This document shows, piece by piece, positions 1 to 10,454 of a DNA stretch of 64,000 nt. The stretch spans positions 33,887,737 through 33,951,736 of the forward strand of contig CP154954.1 in assembly GCA_039621445.1 (NCBI GenBank), read 5' to 3'. Each line of letters begins with the position of its first letter. The first letter of the stretch is position 1. Under the pieces are notes generated by a model. That model saw nothing but the letters and a program-made list of their open reading frames with translations, made no database searches and had not been told where the DNA came from. Made by a program: the position numbers and the translations under genes. Source of the DNA: Euglena gracilis (taxonomy: Eukaryota > Euglenida > Euglenophyceae > Euglenales).

Positions 1-2592
1 GCCCCATGGCTGACAAGGCTTTGAACACGGTTGCACAATCTTTCTTGGCTTTCAGCATCGAAATTTTTTGTCTGACTTCGTGTTCTCTTCTTTGGGTTTT
101 GTGCATCGCGAATTTGGCGAGTCTCATCCCAGGTTGAGGTAGGCATTGGCTCTCTCAGTAATTTTCCGTCCAACTGCAGCCCAATGGCTTTTCCCGCTCC
201 GCTTCAATGGAGCAAGCACAGCTTTTGGGAAGCACCAAAGTGCGTGTAGGGTCTCCCATCCTGGCTTTGACACAAAGCGACTGAGGGTGCTGCAGAAGGC
301 GAGCCCAACGTTTCGCAACGCTCCCCGTGGGATATGGACCAACGTGCCCCGAGTGTCTTGGGAAATTTCTTCCCAAGATGGCTGCATTGGTGGGCAAGGT
401 TGCGAGAAGGGAGTGACTTGCAGCGTATCAGCGTTCATCGAGGATTGCGCTGGTGCTGGAACCACGGGGGGCTGCGGCCTTCGACCATTTTGGCATTCTT
501 GCTCTTGCCCTTGTGGTGAGGACGGCACAAAATTCTCAATCAACCCCTGGCCCTGTGGCGCACACCCGTGAATTTCGGAAATCGCTGAGCGCACCCGGGA
601 CTCTAGTTCGTCAATGACCATGATTTGTTCAGCTGCAGGTGCCCCGGGGCCCCCGTTCAAACTGGGAAACGGCATTATAGCCTGGGACAAAGTAGGCGAG
701 AACAGCGGCGTTGAGTGCATTGGAAACCAAGATCCAAGGAGTGGTACCTCCGTCGGCGGCACAGCAGAGGTCTGTGCGGCTGAGGCCATTTCGACGTCCT
801 CCTGCTGGGGAGGGCGGGTTTCTGTGGGACCTGGGTTGCTTTCAATGTCGCCACAACTGGCAAGGCTTTTGCCCCTGCCACATCGGGGAGGACTGTACCC
901 ATACCGCGTTTTTTCCTGGTCAATCGGTTGCCGTACGTGGTTGGCGTGCCCAGGGGCCACATCTGACAACTTAGAAGGCCCTGGTTGGTTGGTTGGTCGT
1001 CGGCAATGGGGCCGGGTGCTAGGTCGCATGGATAGGGGTCCTTCACGAGGGGTTATCCGATAAATAGGTCCTGGCTCGAGGTGAACGTCACCACAAAGTG
1101 TGACATCTTGGTGTGTGGGCCTCTCGGCTATGACAGCGTTGTTACGGCCTATGTCACCTCGTTGGTGGTTTGGTCGTCTTTGTGCTGTCCGTCGTGCCCT
1201 CCGGATGTGACGGTCAACTGAAACTACTGATCTTGTCGGACGTAACAAGGCCATGATGTCCAGGATATCAACGGTGTGTACATTCAATGGGCAGAGGTCG
1301 GACGAGGAGGGCTCCGTTGGAGGTACTCTGGGGAAAGTGCCTCTCGGCCGGAGAACGTTGGGTAGTGTCATTAGGTGAATAGGGGGCAGGTAGAAGTGAA
1401 AGGCCTCGCCGATGTTGCATACTTCGGACCATAAACAGGTCAGCAACCACATAATGGCATGCACACTCGATGGGGAGTCGTGACGTGGTGGTCGATGTGG
1501 CCATAGCCCTATGAGCACAAACAGAACTCCTCTCAAAACTTCCCAACATTCGGTGAGCTCATAGACGGTAGCGTCCTCAACAAGGACATCGGAAGGGAAG
1601 GTGTCTCGGAAAGTTTGAAGTTCTGCATCCACCTCTTGAAGGCTCGCCAGCAGTCTGTGCCGAATGAAATTTTCTTGAAGTCCCCTGGAGATAGGGATTG
1701 TCGGTCTTTCCATGGTGGCCAGACGGAAGTAGATGGGCCCTGGTTGTGTTTGGACGTCACCATGGGTGGTGATTCGTTCCCCCCTTCCAGTCGGCTGGTG
1801 TCCTTCTGAAAACTTTTCCCGAGCTTGTTCTTGGGTGTATCCTCGGCTTGTTACGGAGTGTACTTTTGCTGTCTCAGTAGATGGATATACTGTGGCTGAA
1901 AAAACAGGGCAGGTTTCCCTGTGGTGCAGGCACCAACCTGCCGAGGCAGTGATGGTTTCAATGTCACACAAAGTGCATTTCAGCCAGTATGTAGCTTTGG
2001 GAAGAAGTGAACGGGAGGAGCCATCGGGGCCTTGCCGCAGTGGTATTTCAGCCTTGATCCGAAAGAAATCAGTCATGTTCATGGCAACAAGTTGGTCCAA
2101 TAGATCCATGACTTCACCACAGGGTCCATTAAATGCCGTCAGCGAGCCTGGATTGGTTTCCACATCACCCATTGTTGTCAGGGAATCACCTCGCCCCGTC
2201 TTCAGATATGCGTCTTCCGGCTTCTTCCCCCCGTGTGGGCATGCAGTGCAGAGGTGTATGGTGCCAACTGTTTCTGCCATGTGGAAATTTTTTGTGGCAG
2301 CACAAGAGTAATAGTCCGACAGGGAGTCATTTGAGTCATCAAGATCGCTGGTGGTCCACACAGACGGGGAAAGACGATCAGCCAATCCAACCTCACACGC
2401 AAACTGTAACGGTCTGGGCATGTCATCCATCAGCCAAATTCTTGGGCAGTATCGCCAGGCAATGGGCAGGGTTGGTTCTCGGGAGGGTGTCAGCCTCTTC
2501 TTTGTCCTCGGGGGGCGGACTGCTTCTGCTGCTGGCACTTTTTGTTTGATTTTTTGTGCGATAGCTCGGCGTACGTTTTTTATGTGCGACAT
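1..2592 (-). pseudogene. E1 ORF2: N-terminal polyprotein with four 2A-like motifs, frameshifted
   Basis: An open frame of 822 codons runs from ATG at 2592 to a stop at 124. Four 2A-like motifs are spaced along it. They read GDVETNPGS (about residue 145), GDVQTQPGP (about 280), GDVHLEPGP (about 500) and GDIESNPGP (about 585). Only the last has the full D-x-E-x-N-P-G-P signature; the first ends in Ser, and the second and third lack the Asn. Each of the first, second and fourth is preceded by GRG plus a hydrophobic stretch, as in known 2As. A zinc-finger-like segment (CTLC...HH...C, about residue 205-230) lies between the first two. The C-terminal block WETLHALWCFPKAVLAPL matches E2. After codon 822 the homology resumes in another frame (bases 123-1), so a frameshift precedes the missing reverse transcriptase. 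It is a decayed mobile-element gene, not a host gene. Confidence 0.75.
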
Positions 2593-2605
2593 GTCCAGTC
2601 CCTCC

Positions 2606-4195
2606 TCACGTTGTTCCTCTGGTCGGTATTGATGAAGAATTTGGGTGATTCTGATCCGTTCCAGGGTGAGGTTCTTTTTTGGTGGGGGGGGGCGATTTCA
2701 CAACTTTTGGCGCTGCCAGTGGCAACGTGAGTTTCATGTCAGTGTGCACCATTTTTTGTGACTGCCGAATGTCCACTGTTCTGCCAATGTCGACCCACTT
2801 TTCCTGAATGTTTGCCAGTTTTCTGGCGACCTTCTCGTGAAATAAAATGCCTCCTGCTTGCTGTCTCATGCGCCTTCTCCAAAAAAATTCTTCCCTGAGG
2901 GACCGAAACTCTGGTGTTTCCCAAACTGGGACCCTTTCCAGGGGGGTGTTGGGTGGGGAGGCTGGTAAATCAGTTGCCTGGGGGGGGTCTTGCCATTGAA
3001 AGGGGCTGGGTTCCTCCTGCAGGATCACTGTGCCCAGTTTGGCCCACTGTGTGCCATCAAACATGGTGGGTTTTGTTGGAATTTTAAAAATGCGAAATGG
3101 TGGGCCTGGCCCCCCCCCCTCTTGCAGGGGGGGCTGATATTGGGGGGCTGGTGCTGAGATTTTTTGGGGTTGCATTTGGCTGGGGTTGATGATCCTCCTC
3201 TTTTGGGTGGGGGGGGGGGTGTTTTGCTGACTCCTTTTGATTTGGAGTTGCCTTGGGATGAAATTCTTGATCCACTTGTTTTACTGGGTGAAGGTATTGT
3301 GTTGAGTTGTCCCCTCTTTGGGGGGGACTTTGTGAAACAAAAGGGAAAGCTGCAGGCAGAAAACCATATTGGAAGGCTGATGGTGATGCCAGTACCACAT
3401 CTGGGATTAAGGGTGCTGGCAGGCCAGGGTTGTGTAATGGTGTTGGGAGGGGGGGACTTGTGTACTCTGGCCTGTGCTGAGAAAGGCTCTGAGGCTTCTG
3501 AAGAGTTCAGCCTCTTTCCTTCTCTGCTCTTCTTCTCTGGTCCAATTCTTCCTCTGGTCATCTTCTCTGCTCCAGTTTGATTGCAGTGGTTGCTGAGATT
3601 GCAGGGGTTCACCCCAAAGGTTGCTCTGTGATGGAATGTACATTTGTATGATTGATGTGACAGATGGACATACTTGACTTCTACCCACTGGTGGGCATTG
3701 GAATGGGCTGTTCATTGGAATGCTCACTGATGGGCCTGACTGTGGAATGCCCACTGATGGGCTTGCTGTACAGGGGGGCCCCAGACTCACTTGCTGATGG
3801 AGCTGGGGCTGTGGAGAACTCTGTTGAGATATATGATAACTGGGTCGACCTCTCTGCCATGGGGGCTTGTAATCTCTTCCAAACCTTCTCTGTAGGTACT
3901 CTTCATGCTCTTCCCTCTCTTGCCATGTCCTCTTCCTTCTCTGTGAGCTGCTGTCTTGACTTTCTCTGTCACTATGTACAGGGCGGTCAGCAGTGAGTCG
4001 TTGGGCCACAGCAGTGGTTAGCACCGGCACCAACAGCGGCAACAACATCTTGGCCAGCAGCTCCAACTGTCCAGTGTCCACTGCAACAGTAGGTGTACTT
4101 GAAGGGTTGGTTGTGGTAGCAGCTTGGTTGACAAGGGGTGTATTGTCTTGAGTCTTGGGGTCTTCTGGAGGGCCATCCGGCCCCTTTGCAGCAAT
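2606..4195 (-). pseudogene. E1 ORF1: gag-like protein, start codon lost and frameshifted
   Basis: The frame beginning near 4195 encodes a Pro/Gln/Ser-rich protein with a charged block KRTWQEREEHEEYLQRRF. The same position in E3 ORF1 has KRRRQEDEAYEEFLKKK, so the two are homologous ORF1 proteins, presumably RNA-binding or chaperone-like as in other non-LTR elements (inference). Where E3 has its ATG, this copy reads ATT. The frame runs to about 3407; coding character then continues in other frames to a stop at 2606, so at least one or two frameshifts are present. The last part has the basic run FFWRRRMRQQ. The stop codon lies 11 bases upstream of the ORF2 ATG, the tight ORF1-ORF2 spacing typical of bicistronic non-LTR elements. 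Confidence 0.6.
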
Positions 4196-4258
4196 GGTGA
4201 TTATGCAGACGAAAAAAAATAGACACTCAGAATAGACACTCAAAATGCAACCTGCCGA

Positions 4259-4349
4259 ACGGTGGTGGGGCGAACCGAATCCACCGACCACTGGCACAGC
4301 CTACTGGATTTGAAGAGTTCAGGGGAGTAAGGCTATGTACAGAGGCAAC
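4259..4349 (-). repeat. Conserved 3' tail of the retrotransposon family (E2 copy)
   Basis: On the minus strand this is the end of E2. It contains CCAGTAGGCTGTGCCACTGG-type sequence, whose ends can pair, followed by a second possible hairpin GGTGG...CCACC, and ends in CCCCACCACCG. The same tail is found at 10455, 10749, 10891 and 11751 on the minus strand and at 18443 in the opposite orientation. Conservation while the bodies differ suggests recognition by the reverse transcriptase for target-primed synthesis. Confidence 0.85.
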
Positions 4350-4784
4350 AGTCTGTGCACGCTGGTGAAGGGAGGGAAGGTAAAAGGGGCGAGCAAAGAG
4401 AACAGTATAAGGCGCGAGGTGAGGCCGCTGTTGATCAGCTTCCGGAGTTCTTCGTCCACGTGAGTCAGAGTGGTTGGGCAGGCAATGGGGAGGTGGCAGG
4501 GCTCGGTGCCGTTTAAGGTCTGGGTGTTGATGACGGGTGGGCCGGTGATTCCGGCTTCAGCTGTCTTTCACGCCCTGCGGCTCCTCGGGGGCGTCGTTGC
4601 AGCTCCGACGTGCTGCATTGGTTCTTGGTTGTTGCAGGGGGCATTCCTTATATATCATGGCATGGTCCCGATTCGCTGCCCCCTTGGCTGTGCGTGGCGG
4701 GCCGTTTCCGGGCCTCCGCTAGTTCAGGAAGCACCGCCGGAGGCGGAGGGGTTGCTTCGGGATAGTGGAGCCCGAAGGGGTAGC

Positions 4785-5400
4785 TCATGTGCTGTATGGG
4801 TGGTGAGTGTCCATGCCACCTCCTTCGTTGAGGTCGTCAGGGCATTGGCCCCACACGAGCTGTTTCGCCAGTTCTCTGGCAAGGGCCATGCTGAGGCCAT
4901 GCCAGCAGTTTGCCTCCGCTGCTCGCCTCTCCCATGCGTCATGTTGTCCCGCAAGCAAGTGAACACAGTTTCCAACAAAGGCAAGCGCTGCCTCCCCCAT
5001 TCCTCCGTAGCAATCGAGGACAAAGGGGATGAACGTCCACCCTCTGCGCTTACAACCGTCTCCATACTTTTTGATTTTGTCTTCCTCCTGGCTCTCATGC
5101 CATTTCCCAAGGTCTTCCAATCCTGGCCGTACGCGGGAAGGTGCAAGGGGGTGGCGAACGGTCACATCGATTGCCGCCGGACCGTTTGCATCATATCGCA
5201 TCACAAATACGTCGCCCGGGCGGGAACCATCAGGGGCACTCTCCTCTCTTCTGGCCGGGAAACCTGCCTTTTGGGCCAGCCCAAGGATGTAGGACTGCAC
5301 CGCCCCGTGTCGCCGAACAATGTTGTTCCGGTGGCAACAAACGAGGTGTGATGGCCTCTTGCGTCCAAGGGGTTGTGGCACCGAGGGCACCCGGGACAGG
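4785..5400 (-). pseudogene. E2 zinc knuckle plus restriction-like endonuclease
   Basis: This frame carries the second half of the knuckle, LVCCHRNNIVRRHGAVQ. Its first half, CPGCPRCHNPLDARGHH, lies in the RT frame, so a one-base shift separates them near 5345-5390. Downstream come RPGDVFVMRYDANGPAAIDV and TVRHPL, which align with RPADLLL...GKPTALDVTV of E3. The two Asp residues are the expected acidic residues of the PD-(D/E)XK nuclease found C-terminal in R2, NeSL and CRE elements. The conserved YGGMG block and an Arg/Ala-rich helix follow to the stop. The enzyme would nick target DNA for priming. Function is inferred from family homology. Confidence 0.75.
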
Positions 5401-7195
5401 CATCTGAAGGCGAAACAACCGGAGCACCCAGGGACCATTGCATCAGGGCCTGGAATTCCCTTGTTGGTATGAGCGTCCTTGTGGCGGCTGACGGCGTAAC
5501 GGAGGCCCAAGCCATAGCATGTGGCTTCATCTGACATGCCATTTTCAGTTTATCGCTACCCGTGAGTGAGTTGTACAGAGCTTGCTGTCGGGCCTTTGCA
5601 CACTGTTGTCCCCAGAATTTCTGTGCCGTCATTTCTTGAGGCAGCATCTCCGGACTTTTTGGGTCCTCAACAAAGGCCTTTGCAATCGGTGGGAGCTCAC
5701 ATAGACCCTTGATGGCCTCCACCTGGGCGGTAAATTCCGAAGGTAGGGGGTTCATCCCACAGATGGGTGGCAAGTCGAGGACGCGGTCGCCGCGAACAAG
5801 AAAGTCAAGTGTGGCGGCCCACCTGGCGATCGGGCGCTCCGTGGTAGGGTCCCGGATGCCCAACCCACCCAACCGGACAGGCAAGGTGGCCTGGCGCCAC
5901 TGGTCCTCTTCCAGCGGCCGCCCGACAATGATGCTGGCGGTATTCCGCAGGGTTTTGCTCAGCAGCGTGCACTGCATGGTTGCAAGGCCAATTGGAGTAG
6001 TCCTCAACAGGTCGTTAACCTTGCACGCGTCCAGACACAGCCTTAGAATGGTGAACTGGATGTGCGCAGAAGGCACCTTCTGCAAGGCTGAACACGCCTT
6101 CATAGCTTCTTCGCACCGCCCAAACCACACACGTTCGGCAAATGTCCCGTCCTCCGGATGGCAAATTGGAACCCCGAGGGACTTGATTCCGGAACCAGGA
6201 ATGTATGGAGTTACGGGGATGCGTTGCAATACACTTGTCCCCTCCAGGAAGAGAAAACGGTCGGGTTGGAAGGCTGGCCCCCAAAGGGTGCATTTGTTGA
6301 TATTCAGGTCAACACCAATGGGTGGTCCCTTTTCAAGGACCAAATGTACAACCTCCTCCAGCTGGCGTGTAGTCCCCATGATGTGGGCATCGTCCAGGTA
6401 CCAGGCCTGCCGTCCGCAAACGCCATGGATTTCCTCCACCAGACTCTGAATTGCCATGGCAAAGGCAGCCGGTCCACAAGGATCGCCTTGCTGAACCCCC
6501 GACTGGCTTCGGAGGGATGTGTCGCTCAAGAAGAGGCTCGAGTGTTCTGCATAACAGGTCTCCAGCCACGTCACCATTTCTGGACATCGTTCTCGTGCTG
6601 CTTCGAGAAGGTTATCCCTCCGGATCCGGTTGAATGCGTTCCTGAAGTCCAATTGCAAGACTCCCCAGTCACGAGAGCCTCCATGATGGAGGCTGGTCAC
6701 GAGGTGTTGGAGGCCCATGCCGATCAGGCCACAGGCGTCAGGACAACCCACCCCAAACTGCCCGGGCATCCCATCTTGGGTAAACTTTCGCACGGCAGGT
6801 TGGCGCATCAGCACCTTGCCCACCAGTCGGCGCAAGCATTCTCCGGAAGCAATGGGCCGAGTCCCTTCTTGTGCGGGATCCTGCCCATTGGGTGTGAGGT
6901 TCCCAGCGTCATCCACTGTCGTGGCCGGTTTGACCTTTCGCAGCGCCGTGAGGCGTGCCGATGTGAGGATTTCAGCCACACCGGCGGGCCATCCCGTGTT
7001 GATGCAGCAGAAGACGAAGGTCGTGAGGCCCTCAAGCAGTGTCTCGGCCTGTCCCCCAGCTTCCCTGCTAAGCATGTCCTTAATGTGGTCCGGCTTTAGG
7101 CCCGATGGCCCTGCTGCCGATTCTTTTCCGAAACTGAACACTGCTTTGCGGACCATGGAAAGCCTGTCCCTCCTCTCGTTCTCGTCTCCAGGTGG
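5345..7195 (-). pseudogene. E2 reverse transcriptase
   Basis: RT signatures appear in order. GPSGLKPDHI (about residue 17 of this frame) is the start of the fingers. RPIASGECLRRLVGK follows at about 100. LDFRNAFN (about 168, motif A with its catalytic Asp) comes next. GVQQGDPCGPAAFA (about 220) is motif B. WYLDD (about 252) is motif C, with both catalytic Asp present. NINKCTLWGP is motif D. The thumb and linker lead into a CxxC...H knuckle that then shifts frame. Motif C reads YLDD rather than the YADD of typical R2/L1 enzymes, and E3 shares this. The frame enters from the upstream ORF by a shift at a T5 run near 7195. Together with the downstream endonuclease this places the element with R2/NeSL-type non-LTR retrotransposons. 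Confidence 0.85.
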
Positions 7196-8090
7196 CGGAA
7201 AAACAGAACCCGTTTATCCGTGGGGCCCCGGCCAGGTGGTTCCTCAGCCGGGTGAAGATCGTTCAACCGTTGGCGCACAACGGGGTGTTTGTCATCTTGC
7301 ACGCCGTCCGAAGTCAGGACCTGGCATGCCTTGCCAACGGCACCCTTGCTCACCAAACGTTCAAGGCGGCGTACGAATGCTTCTTCTTGCACTTCTTGCT
7401 CACGTCGGGCTTGGCCCCTGGTGCGAACAGGTTGACCCATTTGGGGTAAGCGGGCAGAGTCCTTCCAACTGTCTGCCACCGTTCGTTTTAGATAAGCTTC
7501 CGCTCTGCCGCGGATGACCCTTCCCAACCGGGCCCAATGGCCGCGTCCACCCTTTCCCAAAGGTGCCAACACAGCCTTGGGGAAAGCCCACAGGCCATGT
7601 AATGTTTCCCAGGTGGGCCTCTCGTTGAACGCCCGGAGAAGGCAGGAGTACACGTCACAGACCGCGGGAAGGGCTCCCTTTGGTATGGTGGAAACAGTGC
7701 CCCTTGGATCCGAGGATATTTCCATCCACGACGGGGAGAGATCCGGGCACGGGGATTGAAGGGCAGTGCCAGTTTTCATGCCGGGTAGATATTGAACCCC
7801 CATTTCAACGTCGTCCACCCCATCCAACGCACTGGGTCCTCTTGTGGGCCCTTGGCTGTTTGTTGCGGGGAGGGTGGCCTCCAGCGGTGGCCGGCTGATG
7901 AGCCGTTGCAGCAGGTCTTGAAGCTCCCTGGCATCTTGTGAGGAAGGGGATACTTGCGGCGGGGGCTGCAACGGAGGCATGGTTGTCGCCATGAGGAAGC
8001 CAATTGTACGCTCTGCGTTTTGTTCAAAGTCAAACAGCATTGGCACCAAGGTGTTGTTCGCTTCAGGGAAGGTTGGTCCGGGCCTGGGTT
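7196..8090 (-). pseudogene. E2 ORF2 segment between the 2A and the RT
   Basis: This frame encodes an acidic and Pro-rich stretch. It is followed by a conserved module with WMEISSDPRGTVSTIPKGAL and WETLHGLWAFPKAVLAPL, also found in E1 and (diverged) in E3, then a charged helix (REQEVQEEAFVRRLERLV). The module is shared by all bodies, so it is probably a functional domain immediately N-terminal of the RT, perhaps nucleic-acid binding; I do not recognise it outside these elements. The 2A motif just upstream (about 8120-8080) is in a different frame, so a frameshift separates them. Confidence 0.6.
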
Positions 8091-8936
8091 TGATTCGACA
8101 TCCCCTGATGTCAGCAGGCTGTCCCCTCTGCCGGTCCGAGGGTGAGCGGAGGCATGGAGCTTGCGGGGAAGGCCGTTCCGCTTCCCAAAAGGTCCAAGGA
8201 TTTGACAAATGCCCGTTCTGCCGGCTCCACCACGTCCATCCGAGAGGATAATTGAACTCAGCGACCTCAAAAACCCTGTGCCTGGCCGCTTTGCGTGGCT
8301 TGGAGAATCCGCCAATGCCCATTCTCCGCAGGGGTCGAGGAGCTTGAGGCTTCGCTCTCTACCAGGACGGTCTTGACGAATGCCGGCTCTGGCGGCTCCA
8401 CCACGTCGGTGTGAGCGGATATTCGGACTCGGCGACCTCAAAAACCCCCCTGAGGGGACTCTGAGTGGGCTGTTCCGGGTGATTTTTGCGAAGAAATTGT
8501 AATGGCTGGTGCCCGGCGGAAATGGTTCCCGTACTCCCCGGTACGGGAAAATTCCGCATGGCCGTTTCCGGCCTCTCGCCGCATTTCGGCGGGACGAGGA
8601 CCGCTTTTTCGGGTCCGCCACCCTCGAAAACCCCCCTTGTGGGCATCTGAGCGGGCTCCGCCGGGTCGTCATTATGAAGCAACTGTGATGGTGTATACGT
8701 TGGTCGTCACCACCCGCCGTTGGACGGCCACGGGGCAGCTCATACTGCTTGCCGTGGCACGCCCTCAGGCGGGGAACTACACCCAAGGTCCGGCCAACCA
8801 GTGTCTCGTCCTTGGGCGCAGTTGCACGCGCCGGTCGATCCCCGCGGTATGCCCTCTGCCCGTACGGGATCGACCAGGACTCACACGGCGGGACCTGGGT
8901 CTCGAACCCACGACCTCCCGCGTGTGAGCCCAGCAC
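8080..8936 (-). pseudogene. E2 5' frame ending in a canonical 2A motif
   Basis: An open frame from 8936 reads through the repeated units of the 5' region and reaches RTGRGDSLLTSGDVESNPGP, a full 2A consensus (about 8145-8085). The Arg/Gly-rich peptide upstream repeats a motif like PLRxPxGGFLRSxSPNI because it is encoded by tandem DNA units. Whether that upstream part is translated is uncertain. The 2A itself is convincing because of the GRG-x-S-L...GDVESNPGP match to E3 and E1. Past the 2A this frame degenerates and coding moves to another frame. Confidence 0.5.
8693..8839. repeat. 147-bp direct repeat, copy 1
   Basis: This segment, beginning GTATACGTTGGTCGTCACC and ending GCGCCGGTCGAT, recurs almost identically at 9383-9529. 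The roughly 690-bp separation contains the tRNA-like sequence. It looks like a recent local duplication or a solo-repeat structure in the 5' region of E2. Confidence 0.8.
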
Positions 8937-8945
8937 CTTACCGAA
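8855..8945 (-). other. tRNA-Val-like sequence (possible SINE or tRNA pseudogene)
   Basis: On the minus strand there is GTGGGTTCGAGACCCAG, a T-arm with a 7-base loop and a good B-box (GGTTCGAGACC). AGGTC precedes it, then a loop-like CTCACAC (CAC anticodon, Val), then a D-arm-like TAGCTTATTCGGTAAGGT. The anticodon stem does not pair properly and I could not close an acceptor stem, so an active tRNA gene is unlikely. It could be a SINE head or a decayed tRNA. Confidence 0.35.
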
Positions 8946-9382
8946 TAAGCTACTCGAGCGATACTCGGCTTGGTACTACGCGCCGGCTACCAACCTCCGT
9001 AGGATCTCCCGTCTGCCGCACACACTCCCCTCCCAAGAGCCTTACTACACTAGCCCACTGCGTCACTATGGCCGTGGCCCCTGCAGCTCGGGTTATGCCT
9101 CACACGGCCCTAGTTGGCTGAGTGCCTCTCACGAGTACTGCGTCACCAGGCTGCCGACCCCTGCAGCTCGGGTTTGCTATTGCCGGCAGTTTACGTGTTG
9201 TCGACTTCCACGGGCTCTGCCGCCTTGGAGCGTCCCCCTTAGCATCGGCTTGAGACTTTGGAACGGTGTAGGAGTTTCAGTCGCCCTAGACTCGGCACGT
9301 CCGCCTCCGCCTTCCGGGCGCCGTGGGGTCAGGCTCTGACTTCCCGGTTCGTGTGGCATTAGACGGGTTCCTCTGCTACCAT

Positions 9383-9529
9383 GTATACGTTGGTCGTCAC
9401 CACCCGCCGTTGGACGGCCACGGGGCAGCTCATACTGCTTGCCGTGGCACGCCCTCAGGCGGGGAACTACACCCAAGGTCCGGCCAACCAGTGTCTCGTC
9501 CTTGGGCGCAGTTGCACGCGCCGGTCGAT
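9383..9529. repeat. 147-bp direct repeat, copy 2
   Basis: Nearly identical to 8693-8839; flanked on the right by another monomer of the E2 5' array. Confidence 0.8.
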
Positions 9530-10454
9530 GGCCGCTGCCGGAGGGCAGTGGTTCCCGTGTGCCACCAGGACGCTCTTGACGAATGCGGGCTCTGGCGGCT
9601 CCACCACGTCGATTTGAGCAGATATTCGGACTCGGCGACCTCAAAAACCCCCCTGAGGGGCCTCTCAGTGGGGTCTGCCGGGTCATTTTGGCGAAGAACT
9701 TGTAATGGCTGGCGCCGTGCGGCTGTGGTTCATGTGCTCCACGGGACGAGAAAATTCGGCATGGCCGTTTCTGGCCTCCCGCCGCATTTCGGCGGGACGA
9801 GGACCGCTTTTTCGGGTCCGCCGCCCTCGAAAACCCCCCTTGTGGACATCTGAGCGGGCTCCACCGGGTCTTCTGAATGAAGCAACTGTGATGGCCGATA
9901 CCGGAGGGCAGTAGTTCCCGTGTACAACGGACTCCAACAAAGTACTCAACAAGGGTCGAAACCTCCAAAGAGCATTTTGAGTGCAACAGCAATTTTTGCA
10001 GTCTTTTCGCAAGTGGATATGGCGGACTTCTGATCATAATGGCGGGCCCTTCGCCCAACACCCTTCCGACCGGGGGGGAATGACATGGCACTAATCCGGG
10101 AATCGTCGTGGGAGTCTTTGGGGCAAAAAGTCCACATGTTATGTTTTGTTCGCTTCTCATGCCTTCGGTGATGATGATGATGTCGATGGCTGGTCCGGGG
10201 CTGACCTCCCGGGCTGCTGCTCCAGGGCTGATCTCCTGGGCTCGTTGGGGGTTGGGGGGCTCACCCCTTTGGTTGGCATGCTGGGGGTTGCAAGGCTTGT
10301 TCTCTTGCCCCCGGTGCCATCGAACGCTGCGGGGCTGTGTCTCCCGCTGCTCTGGAGCTGTGGGGCTTGGCATCCCACAGGAATCAAGCTGGTTTGTCAA
10401 GTAGAGAACTGGTCACGATCAACAGTTGCAAAGCACGGTCCGAGATGGATGTAT

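Larger units (their letters stand above)
1..4258 (-). mobile_element. E1: 2A-bearing non-LTR retrotransposon, 3' part outside the window
   Basis: Read on the minus strand, the element starts near 4258, directly after the 3' tail of E2. Its leader contains the block GAGTGTCTATTTTTTTTCG, which is also at the start of E3 and of the mini-element. Then come a broken gag-like ORF1 (4195-2606) and, 11 bases after its stop, ORF2 (from 2592). ORF2 is the N-terminal part of the polyprotein, and the reverse transcriptase would lie beyond base 1. Frameshifts and a lost start codon show that this copy is decayed. The assignment rests on homology to E2 and E3 in the same window. Confidence 0.8.
8211..9930 (-). 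repeat. Tandem and dispersed roughly 130-bp monomers in the 5' region of E2
   Basis: Related units begin near 8211, 8383, 8545, 9571 and 9750. On the plus strand each has a block like GGCTCCACCACGTCG, then GCGACCTCAAAAACC or CGCCCTCGAAAACCC, then a CGGGTC...GAAG segment before the next unit. The 8383-8700 and 9571-9900 segments are near duplicates. They lie immediately 5' of the E2 coding region, where promoter monomers occur in some LINEs. Promoter activity is an inference from position only. Confidence 0.6.
4259..10454 (-). mobile_element. E2: near full-length 2A-bearing retrotransposon with REL endonuclease, decayed
   Basis: Minus-strand order: a 5' region full of repeated roughly 130-bp units (about 9930-8210), a 2A motif (about 8100), a conserved spacer protein, reverse transcriptase, zinc knuckle, restriction-like endonuclease, a 3' untranslated region of about 430 bases (4784-4350) and the shared tail. 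Reading-frame changes occur between the 2A and the spacer protein, before the RT (at a run of five T) and between RT and knuckle. Either the copy is dead or homopolymer errors broke it. The 5' limit is set only by the tail of the preceding mini-element, so it is approximate. Confidence 0.75.

Noticed and set aside
8855-8945. Functional tRNA-Val gene
   Set aside because: The anticodon stem has mismatches and no acceptor stem could be closed; kept only as a tRNA-like sequence.
9177-10400. 407-codon minus-strand frame upstream of E2 as a separate host gene
   Set aside because: It reads through the E2 monomers and the 147-bp duplication and resembles only those repeats; at best it is the 5' part of E2.
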